In this document: in pieces, positions 44,986-53,850 of the stretch
Layout: every line of letters begins with the position of its first letter
Position numbering within the stretch: the first letter of the stretch is position 1
Assembly (NCBI RefSeq): GCF_014636635.1
Contig: NZ_BMEO01000005.1
Coordinates: forward strand, 187,215-251,214
Source of the DNA: Marinicella pacifica
GTDB taxonomy: Bacteria > Pseudomonadota > Gammaproteobacteria > Xanthomonadales > Marinicellaceae
Direction of reading: 5' to 3'
Length of the DNA: 64,000 nucleotides
Translations under genes and position numbers: made by a program
Notes under the pieces: generated by a model
What the model saw: only the letters and a program-made list of their open reading frames with translations
Told to the model about the DNA's origin: nothing
Databases searched by the model: none

Positions 44986-46514
44986 GCCGAAAACCCTATT
45001 CAAAAACCTGGCTTATATTAAGTCTTCTTGTGTTCTTGCTAACCTGCGCATATTTCGGGGTTATTTATTTCAGTCATGACCTGCAACGCTTTGGCATGCT
45101 GTTTAATGCCGACAGCTTATATTTGCCGGCCTTGCTGAATAATCTGCTGTATGAGCATGGGGCCTGGCAAGATTGGACTTTACCACCAGCGCCTTATTTT
45201 TTTCCGGATTTACCCCTGTATCTAATTGCCTATGTTATAAGTCAGGATGCTTATCTGGCTCAATTTATTTTTGCTCTGCTACAAGGTTTGCTGGTAGGAC
45301 TCGCACTATATGGCCTAAATCGCCTATTTTTTAGCCGCACGCAAGCATGCTTACATACAACCTTGGTTTTGGCTTTGCTGTATTTGTCTGTCATGGGTCA
45401 TCCAACCATTCATGCCATTATCAGCGGTCACCATTTTGGCGCTTTTATAAGCCTTTTAATCGGCCTCTACATGTTTGCTCAATGGCTCAATTTTGATGGT
45501 CAACGTCACGCCTTGAGCCTCATTTTAATCATCCTGACTGGCTTAACAGTGGCAGCAGATAAGCTTTTTATTGTTCAATTTATTTTACCAGTCACAGTCG
45601 TCCTATCCGTATTGCACCTAATCAACAGGATTTCAAAGCGCGTTTTTCTCTTGTCCTTAGTACTGCTCGTTATGGGTTTGATCCTGGGCTATAGTTTACA
45701 TTATTTATGGGTACCCAACCCCACCCGATTCTCGCCTCAATTTGGATTCCAGCATTGGGTCGAAAATCTGCCGGTGATTACCGGACTATTTATTCAATTA
45801 TTCAACGACCATTTTGTTTACACCTTAATTTTTGTTGTTTTTTACGGGCTATTGGCTTATCAATTGGCAAAGTATTTATTCACCGGTTCCTTCCCAGACA
45901 CATTCTTTTTAATGCTGTGTTTATCGGTGGCATTGATAAGCGTCACAAATATTGCTGTGATTGCTTTGAGTAACTTAACCATTGATTTCAGATACTTTAT
46001 TCCGTTGTTATTTATGCCGTTATTATTGTTGCCGTTGCTGTTAATCCTGTTGCCCACCTCATCCGTTTTAACACTGTGGATTCAACGCGTGGGTTTGTTA
46101 GTGATTGGCATCGTTCTCTGTGTGAACGTATGGCACAAACAAACACAACCGCTCAAATTTAATTATTACCCGCCGGCGGTTCAGTGCTTTGATGAATTTA
46201 TAAGCACAACCCAATCTCAACGGGGGATTGCTCATTACTGGGATGCCAAACGCACCATGTTATTAAGCAAAAACAAGGTGTCCATCGCCGCATACACGCC
46301 CGATTTAGTACCCTATAACTGGATCAGTACCAGTCAATGGCAACATGAGCGATATGATTTTGTGTTAATCAGGAACAATCACGATGCAAATTACCAACTG
46401 GATTTAGCACGCCTAAAAGCCTATAGCCCCAAACAAATCAACAGCACTTTTTCTTGCGGCTTGTTTGATGTTCATTATTTTCCACAAGGTTTATACACCA
46501 CACCGGGCTTATGA
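44982..46514 (+). CDS. Polytopic membrane protein, candidate GT-C pentosyltransferase
   Basis: A 510-residue protein with about 11 transmembrane segments and a soluble C-terminal part of about 120 residues. The first external loop has FNADSLYLPALLNNLLY, with an Asp where GT-C enzymes place a catalytic acid, followed by FFPDLPLYLIAY. Its position inside the DPA-like operon, with ATGA overlaps on both sides, suggests that it uses the lipid-linked pentose as donor. The acceptor is unknown. No close named family was recognised, so the function is inferred from topology and context. Confidence 0.65.
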   Translation: MSRKPYSKTWLILSLLVFLLTCAYFGVIYFSHDLQRFGMLFNADSLYLPALLNNLLYEHGAWQDWTLPPAPYFFPDLPLYLIAYVISQDAYLAQFIFALLQGLLVGLALYGLNRLFFSRTQACLHTTLVLALLYLSVMGHPTIHAIISGHHFGAFISLLIGLYMFAQWLNFDGQRHALSLILIILTGLTVAADKLFIVQFILPVTVVLSVLHLINRISKRVFLLSLVLLVMGLILGYSLHYLWVPNPTRFSPQFGFQHWVENLPVITGLFIQLFNDHFVYTLIFVVFYGLLAYQLAKYLFTGSFPDTFFLMLCLSVALISVTNIAVIALSNLTIDFRYFIPLLFMPLLLLPLLLILLPTSSVLTLWIQRVGLLVIGIVLCVNVWHKQTQPLKFNYYPPAVQCFDEFISTTQSQRGIAHYWDAKRTMLLSKNKVSIAAYTPDLVPYNWISTSQWQHERYDFVLIRNNHDANYQLDLARLKAYSPKQINSTFSCGLFDVHYFPQGLYTTPGL

Positions 46515-47110
46515 ACACACCATCAACACTGGCTTTGTTTGATTTCGACGGCACCATCAGTCACAAAGACAGCATGGTGGACTTTATTCAGTTTGCCGTG
46601 GGTCATCGCCGTTATTACAGTGGTCTGATCAAACAATCCCCGATGCTGTTGTCTTACCTGTTAAAAAGAACTTCTAACAGCAAAGCCAAGCAATTATTTA
46701 TGGCCCATTATTTATCCCATTTAACGGTGCAACAATTTGAGGCTTTGGCCAACGATTATGCCCGCAATCAATTACCGGCCATTATTCGTCCCAAAGCAGT
46801 AGAACAGATTCAATGGCATCAACAACAGCAGCACAGAATTGTGATTATTTCTGCTTCTGTTGAAGACTGGCTAAAACCCTGGACCGAGCAAATCCGGGTT
46901 GATCTGATTGCCAGTCATTTAGACAAAGCCGGTCCGTTAATCAATGGCTGCTTACATGGTGTTAATTGTCATGGGACTGAAAAAGTCACACGGCTCAAAA
47001 AACATCTGACCTTAGATGATTACAGTTATATTTACGCTTACGGTGACTCGTCCGGTGATACCGATATGCTGGCATTGGCCGATGAGCCTCATTACAAACC
47101 ATTTCGATAG
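46511..47110 (+). CDS. HAD-superfamily phosphatase (subfamily IB)
   Basis: A 199-residue hydrolase: motif I FDFDGTISHKDS, motif II IISASVEDW, and motif III/IV GDSSGDTDMLALAD. This resembles SerB/PSP-like HAD-IB phosphatases. In mycobacteria the 5-phosphate of decaprenylphosphoryl-phosphoribose must be removed before DprE1 acts. This gene, last in the operon, could supply that step. It overlaps the GT-C-like gene by 4 bp. The C-terminus is compact (ends HYKPFR). Confidence 0.85.
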   Translation: MNTPSTLALFDFDGTISHKDSMVDFIQFAVGHRRYYSGLIKQSPMLLSYLLKRTSNSKAKQLFMAHYLSHLTVQQFEALANDYARNQLPAIIRPKAVEQIQWHQQQQHRIVIISASVEDWLKPWTEQIRVDLIASHLDKAGPLINGCLHGVNCHGTEKVTRLKKHLTLDDYSYIYAYGDSSGDTDMLALADEPHYKPFR

Positions 47111-47117
47111 AATACCT

Positions 47118-47837
47118 ATGAAATTTAATCCCCCGCTTATAAAAACCACCTTAATTAAACGCCATAAACGCTTTCTGGCCGATGTAACGCACCCTGAGAT
47201 GGGTGATTTCACTGCCCATTGTCCCAACACCGGATCGATGAAAAATTGCTGGGCTGAAGGCGACAGCGCCTGGTTATTGGATTCTGAAAATCCCAAGCGC
47301 AAATACCGCTATACCTGGGTGATTAATGAAACCCGGGGCGGCCACATGATTTGTATCAACACCCATCTGGCCAATCAACTGGTGATGGAAGGTATTGAAA
47401 ACGGTATCATTCATGAATTACAGGGCTATGCCCAGGTACAACAGGAAGTTAAATACGGCGATGAAAACAGCCGCATTGATTTGTTGCTGACTGCCCCGGA
47501 TAGATCCGACTGTTATGTGGAAATTAAAACCGTCACTTTATTGGAATCCGGTGATGACTTCGAAAAAGGTGCCGGCTTTTTTCCCGATGCCGTGACCACC
47601 CGCGGGCAAAAACATTTACGCGAGCTGATTGAAATGAAACAACAAGGTCACCGCGCCGTTCTATTCTTTTTGGTGCAACACAGCGGTATTCAAACCGTTG
47701 ATGCGGCCAAACATATCGATCAAAAGTACGCAGACTTATATGACCAGGCCCGTCAAGCCGGGGTCGAAGTCATCGCTTATCAGTCCGCAATCACAGCCAA
47801 TGAGATGACCATTAAACAGGCCATTGAAGTTGTTTAA
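47118..47837 (+). CDS. sfsA: SfsA family nuclease-like protein
   Basis: About 239 residues beginning MKFNPPLIKTTLIKRHKRFL. Family features: FTAHCPNTGSMKNCW, VKYGDENSRIDLLL, CYVEIKTVTL and FFPDAVTTRGQKHLRELI. The D...ExK arrangement is nuclease-like. In E. coli SfsA was named for sugar-fermentation stimulation; its exact job is uncertain. It starts 7 bp after the HAD gene, so it may be read through from the upstream operon. Confidence 0.93.
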   Translation: MKFNPPLIKTTLIKRHKRFLADVTHPEMGDFTAHCPNTGSMKNCWAEGDSAWLLDSENPKRKYRYTWVINETRGGHMICINTHLANQLVMEGIENGIIHELQGYAQVQQEVKYGDENSRIDLLLTAPDRSDCYVEIKTVTLLESGDDFEKGAGFFPDAVTTRGQKHLRELIEMKQQGHRAVLFFLVQHSGIQTVDAAKHIDQKYADLYDQARQAGVEVIAYQSAITANEMTIKQAIEVV

Positions 47838-47846
47838 AGCACGACA

Positions 47847-48482
47847 CTAATCCAGATTTTTGTCTTTATACTCGCATAAATCCACAATAATGCATTTTTT
47901 ACATAAAGGCTTGCGGGCTTTACAAACATAACGGCCGTGGAGAATCAGCCAATGGTGAGCGTCTTTGAGGAATTCTTTGGGCACCAGTCGCAGTAACTTT
48001 TTTTCAACCTCTAAAACAGTTTTACCGGGTGCAATTTTGGTGCGATTGGACACCCGATAAATATGTGTGTCCACCGCCATGGTCGGCTGATCAAAGGCGG
48101 TATTCAAAATCACATTGGCGGTTTTACGACCGACACCCGGTAATGATTCTAAATCCTTGCGATTATCAGGTACCACGGAATCAAATTTATCCACCAATAT
48201 CTGACAAGCCTGGATAATGTGCTTGGCTTTGGAATTATACAAACCGATGGTTTTGATGTAATCTTTTAAACCTTCTTCGCCCAGCGCCAAGATGGCTTCA
48301 GGAGTATTGGCTTTGGGAAATAATCGGGCGGTGGCTTTGTTGACACCAACATCGGTGGCTTGAGCCGATAAGGTCACCGCCACCAATAACTCAAAAGGTG
48401 TGCTGTATTCCAGCTCAGTGGTGGGCTCAGGGTTGTTGTCCCGCAGGCGTTTAAAAATTTCGGTACGTTTTTGTTTATTCAT
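47847..48482 (-). CDS. nth: Endonuclease III
   Basis: A 211-residue base-excision repair glycosylase/AP lyase. The helix-hairpin-helix carries the catalytic Lys (LPGVGRKTANVIL) and is followed by catalytic Asp in MAVDTHIYRVSNR. The C-terminal [4Fe-4S] motif is intact with spacing C-x6-C-x2-C-x5-C. It converges on sfsA with 9 bp between them. Confidence 0.97.
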   Translation of the reverse strand: MNKQKRTEIFKRLRDNNPEPTTELEYSTPFELLVAVTLSAQATDVGVNKATARLFPKANTPEAILALGEEGLKDYIKTIGLYNSKAKHIIQACQILVDKFDSVVPDNRKDLESLPGVGRKTANVILNTAFDQPTMAVDTHIYRVSNRTKIAPGKTVLEVEKKLLRLVPKEFLKDAHHWLILHGRYVCKARKPLCKKCIIVDLCEYKDKNLD

Positions 48483-48483
48483 A

Positions 48484-49491
48484 TTAAGGCGGCGTTTTCA
48501 TTTCATTTAACGCGGCCAATAAGCTGATTTTTTCCATTTGTTCCTGATGCCAGCTTTGGGTCAGCTCGGCAATCACCGTTGAAGGATTAAACGTTTGTTG
48601 AGACCAGAAATCAGCATGTTGTTGTTTAATCTCAGCAAGACTGTGTTTTGCAAACCCGGCAGCCAATCCGGAAGTTTCTAACAAACCATCCACTTCAGTC
48701 ATGATTGCGGTTAAAATCTCGACTTCCTGATCGGGTAATTCGTGGCTTTCGGGCACATGCTTAAGGGTTCGGGCTGTTTCAAGTTCGTTTTCATTAAAAT
48801 CCAACAACGCTAATTTGGATAAATAATTATCACTGTTAAACACATCTTCATCCAGGTCAATCACCACATCCGCATAATAGGTTCCCATCAGAACGGATAA
48901 ACGGTACAAACAATAAAACCGATAAAACCCGTGCCGTTCTTTTTGCGGCGCTAAAAATGGCAGCAACGGCGCCAGATCAGCGCACCATTGCATCAACTCA
49001 TAGGCATCAGCATAAGATTCATTGTTGCGATTGATTTTGGGAATATGTTTTCTTTGCGAACACCAAAGTTGTATCGGATCGCGCTTTAAATACACCAATT
49101 GTGCATGCGGGTAAAAACCCGTTAACCAGGGCAATCGAAAATCCATGCGGTTAAACTGCAGAACCGGCTGTCGATCACCACTGGCGTTGATTAAATAATC
49201 CAGGTAATGACGCAATTCCGGCCAACTGTCCTGCGCAGTCAGGTACAAGCGCTCACTGCCAAACTCAATGCGATGATGGCGACTCAAATCATCCAACGCC
49301 CGGTAAGCAGTCCAGTAATCCTGAATATAAACATGATCTGCTTTGGGTGCGGTGTGTTTAATTTGTGCCGGCAATTGCGGGTGTAGCGGTTCATACCAGG
49401 CACGGAATCTGTCCAGCTGGTTAAATATATGCCAGAAATAGGACGTGCCGCTGCGAAACCGGCCCACAATAAATACAGGATTTTGTTTCAT
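48484..49491 (-). CDS. Sulfotransferase family protein
   Basis: A 335-residue cytoplasmic protein. It begins with the 5'-phosphosulfate-binding loop FIVGRFRSGTSYFWHIF and has a 3'-phosphate motif YLKRDPIQLWCSQRK around residue 135. These are the two PAPS-binding signatures of sulfotransferases. The substrate is unknown. It lies in a run of two other sulfotransferase-like genes and a glycosyltransferase on the same strand, suggesting a carbohydrate acceptor. nth begins 1 bp after its end and may be cotranscribed. Confidence 0.85.
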   Translation of the reverse strand: MKQNPVFIVGRFRSGTSYFWHIFNQLDRFRAWYEPLHPQLPAQIKHTAPKADHVYIQDYWTAYRALDDLSRHHRIEFGSERLYLTAQDSWPELRHYLDYLINASGDRQPVLQFNRMDFRLPWLTGFYPHAQLVYLKRDPIQLWCSQRKHIPKINRNNESYADAYELMQWCADLAPLLPFLAPQKERHGFYRFYCLYRLSVLMGTYYADVVIDLDEDVFNSDNYLSKLALLDFNENELETARTLKHVPESHELPDQEVEILTAIMTEVDGLLETSGLAAGFAKHSLAEIKQQHADFWSQQTFNPSTVIAELTQSWHQEQMEKISLLAALNEMKTPP

Positions 49492-49501
49492 ACACCCTAT
49501 T

Positions 49502-50821
49502 TTAACGCTTTATGATAATTTTTTTCAGGGCAAATCCAACTTGCCGCTGATCATTGCTGCCAAACGCCTCGGCATGCGACATAACCTGAGAACATTTAAA
49601 TCCAATCCGCAGTAAACCGTTGTCTTGAACCAGTGCTTTTGGACAATTCAACTGTATTGTCCGTACCACACCACTGTCGTTACTTGACCAGTCAACGGCC
49701 TGGTCATTAATGAAAATCTTCAATCCGTCTAATAATGATTCGCTCAAAGCATTGATGATATGCAGTGTTATCTTGTAATTATGTGGCTTTACCCAAAAAT
49801 CCAAACTGGCGCGCGTTGTCGGCCCTGACCACCTGAAAAAAGCCTTGTCTGCCTCAATCCACTCGCGTCGGTGCCAGTTTTGTCCCAGCAATTTCTGACC
49901 ACAATCATAATCAATCGCTTCAGCCATTATGTGTTGACGGGCATAATGCCGTTGATAATGCTGATCCAGCGCCGCATCAATGGCTTTTTCCGAACTGAGT
50001 TCATCCAGATCTAAGGCATTCAGCATGGTTCGGTACTGACTGCCAAATTGTTGTTGCGCATAGTCATAGAGTTGACTGTCATGGCGGTTATTGTCTAACA
50101 CCCGCTGTCTTGCCAAATCGCTGATTACCGGTCGTTTAATGTGTTTATTGAGTTTCTGACTGGCACCCATCGGCGGCCAGCGCATGCGATAACTCAATAA
50201 GCGCATGGCATCATCAAACCGGTCTAAAACCCCAAACCATAAGGCTTGATTCAGCCATTTTTTGGCCCGCTGGTAACGTTGTTCATCCGTTAATATGGGG
50301 CTGTTTCCGGACAACAAAGGCTGTAAATCCGCAATGGTTTGCGGTGATAAAAATACTTCCTGGGCGCTGGGGTCGTGCTTGAAATCAAAAGACAGGTAAC
50401 GCACCATGCGATTGCTGACAAGATTCTGAGTGTCCGGATGGATCAGAAAATCCTCAAAACTCAGGGCTTCACCCACCACTAAATCATGCACCACGGTGTT
50501 TTTTTCGCGTTTAATAAATGCATAAGTAGAAAAGGACAATTCAACCGGGTCGCGCAACATGGTCAGTTTTTTTAGAGGCCTATGGGTCAACATGGCCGCA
50601 CCGCCACCACCAAAATGGCCCCGAATAAAGCGGTAATTATGAGATTTAACCGCCGCAAGATCACTGACCTGCCGCCATAACTGTTCAGGCATGATATCCT
50701 GGTGGGCAAAATAGCGGTCCAGCAAAACAATCAGACTGGTACCGGCGGTTTTGGGAATATGGGCAAAGTAATACGCCGGTTGTTTATCCTTTTTTAACAG
50801 ACGCTTAAACCAGGCCTTCAT
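49502..50821 (-). CDS. Sulfotransferase-like protein with C-terminal beta domain
   Basis: About 439 residues from ATG 50821. The N-terminal part is sulfotransferase family 2-like, with YYFAHIPKTAGTSLIVLL and the 3'-phosphate motif MLRDPVELSFSTYAF. The last about 110 residues form a separate beta-rich region (ASLDFWVKPHNYKITLHII, then LKIFINDQAVDWS). The latter resembles small jelly-roll modules appended to surface-glycan enzymes. Its start overlaps the GT4 gene end by 17 bp. Substrate unknown. Confidence 0.8.
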   Translation of the reverse strand: MKAWFKRLLKKDKQPAYYFAHIPKTAGTSLIVLLDRYFAHQDIMPEQLWRQVSDLAAVKSHNYRFIRGHFGGGGAAMLTHRPLKKLTMLRDPVELSFSTYAFIKREKNTVVHDLVVGEALSFEDFLIHPDTQNLVSNRMVRYLSFDFKHDPSAQEVFLSPQTIADLQPLLSGNSPILTDEQRYQRAKKWLNQALWFGVLDRFDDAMRLLSYRMRWPPMGASQKLNKHIKRPVISDLARQRVLDNNRHDSQLYDYAQQQFGSQYRTMLNALDLDELSSEKAIDAALDQHYQRHYARQHIMAEAIDYDCGQKLLGQNWHRREWIEADKAFFRWSGPTTRASLDFWVKPHNYKITLHIINALSESLLDGLKIFINDQAVDWSSNDSGVVRTIQLNCPKALVQDNGLLRIGFKCSQVMSHAEAFGSNDQRQVGFALKKIIIKR

Positions 50822-52094
50822 AGGCTTTTGCCAAACGATGGGCATAATTATCAGGGCTAAAAAAGGCCACCCGCTCCCGGCCTTTTTTAATCATACCGGC
50901 CCGTTTAGTCGGATGTTCAATTAAACTGTTAATGGCATCACGAATTTCACCGAATTGGTAGGGATCGATATAAATCGCCGCATCACCGGCCACTTCCGGC
51001 AAAGACGATCGGTTGGAACAAATCACCGGACAATCATGTTGCATGGCCTCAAGCACCGGCAAACCAAAACCTTCATATAACGATGGCATCACCAGACAGG
51101 TGGCGTTTTGGTACAACATACCCAGCTCATATTCCGGCACATAATCAAGAAACACATAGTCATCTTTCTTCAAGAAGTTATTGAGTCCTTTTAACTGACT
51201 TTCATGCATCCAGGCTTTGCGTCCCACCACCGCCAGTTTATAGCCTTTCTTGACATAGGCCATGGCCTGAATCAGTTGTTTGATGTTCTTTTTCGGTTCA
51301 ATATTACCCACAAACAAAATATATTTTTGAGGGGTGAGGTTTTGGGCTTTTAAATAGGTCTTTGCGTCGTCATGATTGACCGTTTTCGACGCCCGGTAAG
51401 ATTGGTACGTGACTTTGATTTTATCTTCGGAAACACCGTAAATATTTATGATGTCTTTCTTGGTGTGTTCGGACACCGACAATATCAAATCCGCCGATTC
51501 GGCCGCCTGTTTAAACAAATAATAAAAATATTTTTTGAAATCCAGGGTGGTAAACGGAATTTTTAAGGGAATTAAATCATGAATGGTCACCACGGTTTTA
51601 ACCCCGGGTATCTTCACCGGCCAGGGCGTGGTCAGGTGAAAAATATCCGGTTTTTCAGTGGGCTTTATTTTGGTGAGCCGTTTGGTCAGCGCAAACATGC
51701 GGTTGGCCATATGAAACACATCAGGAATATTCTCAATATAGCTGTATTTATCACCACCGACTTTGGATAAATAATTATCCGGATCAGGCTCCACATAATG
51801 CGGCACCACTCGGTGTGATTGACGTGATCGCAGCATATAACTGGCCGCGCGCAGATTGCGCAACCATTTGTAATTTAACCAGGGATGCAAACGCACCTCA
51901 TCCTGGTCAAATAAATTTACCTCATCCAGTAAAGCGTTTTCGCCGGTGACAAACTGATTATCTGTGAGCACCCCGACGTCATAACCTAATTTCTGATAGG
52001 CATCGAGGGTGGTCATGCCGTAGGTTTTAATCCCGGAGCCTTTTTTTAAGGCCAGATTAAAACCATCCACCAATATGTTTGTTGTTTTATCCAT
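50805..52094 (-). CDS. Glycosyltransferase family 4
   Basis: A 429-residue GT-B transferase. The C-terminal donor-binding half has ILFVGNIEPKKNIKQLIQA, AVVGRKAWMHES, LVMPSLYEGFGLPVLEAM and the EX7E-type region, plus SLPEVAGDAAIYIDPY. The N-terminal half has HDLIPLKIPF. This is typical of GT4 enzymes such as mannosyltransferases. It is the only GT in the sulfotransferase cluster and probably builds the glycan that is sulfated. Donor unknown. Confidence 0.92.
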   Translation of the reverse strand: MDKTTNILVDGFNLALKKGSGIKTYGMTTLDAYQKLGYDVGVLTDNQFVTGENALLDEVNLFDQDEVRLHPWLNYKWLRNLRAASYMLRSRQSHRVVPHYVEPDPDNYLSKVGGDKYSYIENIPDVFHMANRMFALTKRLTKIKPTEKPDIFHLTTPWPVKIPGVKTVVTIHDLIPLKIPFTTLDFKKYFYYLFKQAAESADLILSVSEHTKKDIINIYGVSEDKIKVTYQSYRASKTVNHDDAKTYLKAQNLTPQKYILFVGNIEPKKNIKQLIQAMAYVKKGYKLAVVGRKAWMHESQLKGLNNFLKKDDYVFLDYVPEYELGMLYQNATCLVMPSLYEGFGLPVLEAMQHDCPVICSNRSSLPEVAGDAAIYIDPYQFGEIRDAINSLIEHPTKRAGMIKKGRERVAFFSPDNYAHRLAKAYEGLV

Positions 52095-52253
52095 TCATAT
52101 CCCTCTTGTGTCTGTATCGGGGTCTCTTAACTTGGACCTTAGCAGAAGTCTCATTGTAACAAAACAATGTACCCATTGAATTGATTCAATCGTTTCCGAA
52201 TCTTAATTCTGTGAAAATTAATGTTCTTTAACGCCAATTAACTGTAAAAACGG

Positions 52254-53123
52254 TCAGATTAATCCTGACCATTGGTGATTTTGTGAATTGGCTTCACAGA
52301 ATTTTTGTATCAATGTATCTGAAATATATTCTGATATCAGCTTGTTCAGCCGGGTTTCGGCGTAGCGGTATAAATGGGCATCAGCCTGGTTATAACGCCC
52401 GATAACCGAACGCTGGTGATTGTTTAATTCCTCGGGCTTTATGCTTTGTGGCGATTGATTACGGCGCTGATAGAAAATATCAGAAAAGCCCAGAAAATGA
52501 TGCAGTAACAGCAAAGTCTCATCAAAGCACGCCGTGGTCCCAACAAGCGAAAAACTATCCTGTAAAACATCCCGGGCCATTTCAAACAAGGACAGGTCAT
52601 CCGGTGGACTCTGGTGAAGATAACCACTGAATCGGCGCGCCTGACCATTGTTTAACTCCGGGCTGGCACCACTTTCCACAAAATCCACCAAATCCAGATC
52701 ACAGGCCTGTGGATGCAGTGGATGGTCGGTTTTATGCCGCAGATAGTTATAGTAAGACAGGACCCGCGACACCGGCTCACGCACCACAGTCAGATGAAAC
52801 AACGGCGCAGGCGATAAATGCCGATAAAGTGGTGAATGCAAGGGATGGTGGCCACAGATAAATCGCGGCGGGTTTTTCTTTAATTGTAGTATCTCAGGAT
52901 AGCGCTTAAACTCCGGCGCATTCAGGTGCAGCACATCCGACAAGCGGTAATTTTTTGCAAGAATCGCTTCCAGCGTGGTACCACCGGTTTTAGGCACATG
53001 CGAAAACACCAGACGCGGCGACTGATTCTGCATGGCTTGTTCAGGCGTCAACACCCATTGGCTCAAAAAACCCCGTGCCTGATTAAAATATTCACTGTCC
53101 TGAGTCACGTTATTATCGTTCAT
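52254..53123 (-). CDS. Sulfotransferase family 2-like protein
   Basis: A 289-residue protein with PAPS motifs LVFSHVPKTGGTTLEAIL near residue 33 and HLTVVREPVSRVLSYYNYLR near residue 110. Between them is ICGHHPLHSPLYRHL. No signal peptide is present. It is separated from the GT4 gene by 159 bp and may have its own promoter or lead the cluster. Acceptor unknown. Confidence 0.85.
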   Translation of the reverse strand: MNDNNVTQDSEYFNQARGFLSQWVLTPEQAMQNQSPRLVFSHVPKTGGTTLEAILAKNYRLSDVLHLNAPEFKRYPEILQLKKNPPRFICGHHPLHSPLYRHLSPAPLFHLTVVREPVSRVLSYYNYLRHKTDHPLHPQACDLDLVDFVESGASPELNNGQARRFSGYLHQSPPDDLSLFEMARDVLQDSFSLVGTTACFDETLLLLHHFLGFSDIFYQRRNQSPQSIKPEELNNHQRSVIGRYNQADAHLYRYAETRLNKLISEYISDTLIQKFCEANSQNHQWSGLI

Positions 53124-53169
53124 TAAATATTTGATTTTACCCTATTCTGCCGTTATTCATTAAAATTGC

Positions 53170-53850
53170 CTAAAAAGGCACAGCTGATTCAAAAGTCATG
53201 ATTGCACCGTTAGCCGGATGCATCAACTGTAAAAGTGTACTGTGCAGATGCAAACTGTGACGGTTCTTTTTGCGTTGTATTGTTTTGATCTGCTTTATTT
53301 GCTCCCGGTCCATCGCCGCTGGCTGATAAAGCGAATCAGCCACAATCGGTAAACCCATATACCACAAATGCACCCGCAACTGATGCGAACGACCCGTAAC
53401 CGGCGTTAAGTCCAACAACGTGGTCGCCGCTTCTCTTTCAGAAACCGCCCAGTGCGTTAGGGCTGTCTTACCGCCGTCAAAATCTACTTTTTGCTTCGGG
53501 CGATTAGGCCAGTCGCAAATTAATGGCACATTGATTTCACCTGAATCTTGTTCGGGGTGACCGATAACCCGTGCCACATAGCGTTTATCCACCCGGCGCT
53601 GCTCAAATTGCTTATTTAAATTCACCTGAGACGGCTTATTAAGCGCCAGCACCATTAAACCGGAGGTTTCCATATCCAGACGATGGACACAACGCACACC
53701 TGAAAAATCAGCCTGTAACCGACTAACGAGACAATCTTTATAAATCCGCCCCGGTACAGACAATAAGCCTGCGGGTTTATTCACCACCAGAATATCGTCG
53801 TCACCATACACCCTTTCAATGGCCGTTTCAGGCGGTTGATAATCAATCAT
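53170..53850 (-). CDS. RluA-family RNA pseudouridine synthase
   Basis: A 226-residue single-domain pseudouridine synthase without an S4 domain. Catalytic Asp is in CVHRLDMETSGLMVLAL; other motifs are ILVVNKPAGLLSVPG, YVARVIG and PVTGRSHQLRVHLWYMG. This size and start fit RluA (23S U746 and tRNA U32), but closely related YxxxA paralogues exist, so the target RNA is not certain. Its ATG follows the YlqF stop directly (TAAATG). Confidence 0.88.
   Translation of the reverse strand: MIDYQPPETAIERVYGDDDILVVNKPAGLLSVPGRIYKDCLVSRLQADFSGVRCVHRLDMETSGLMVLALNKPSQVNLNKQFEQRRVDKRYVARVIGHPEQDSGEINVPLICDWPNRPKQKVDFDGGKTALTHWAVSEREAATTLLDLTPVTGRSHQLRVHLWYMGLPIVADSLYQPAAMDREQIKQIKTIQRKKNRHSLHLHSTLLQLMHPANGAIMTFESAVPF

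Noticed and set aside
47016..47117. N-terminal extension of SfsA into the HAD gene
   Set aside because: Family similarity begins at MKFNPPL (47118); the extension is the other frame of the HAD gene.
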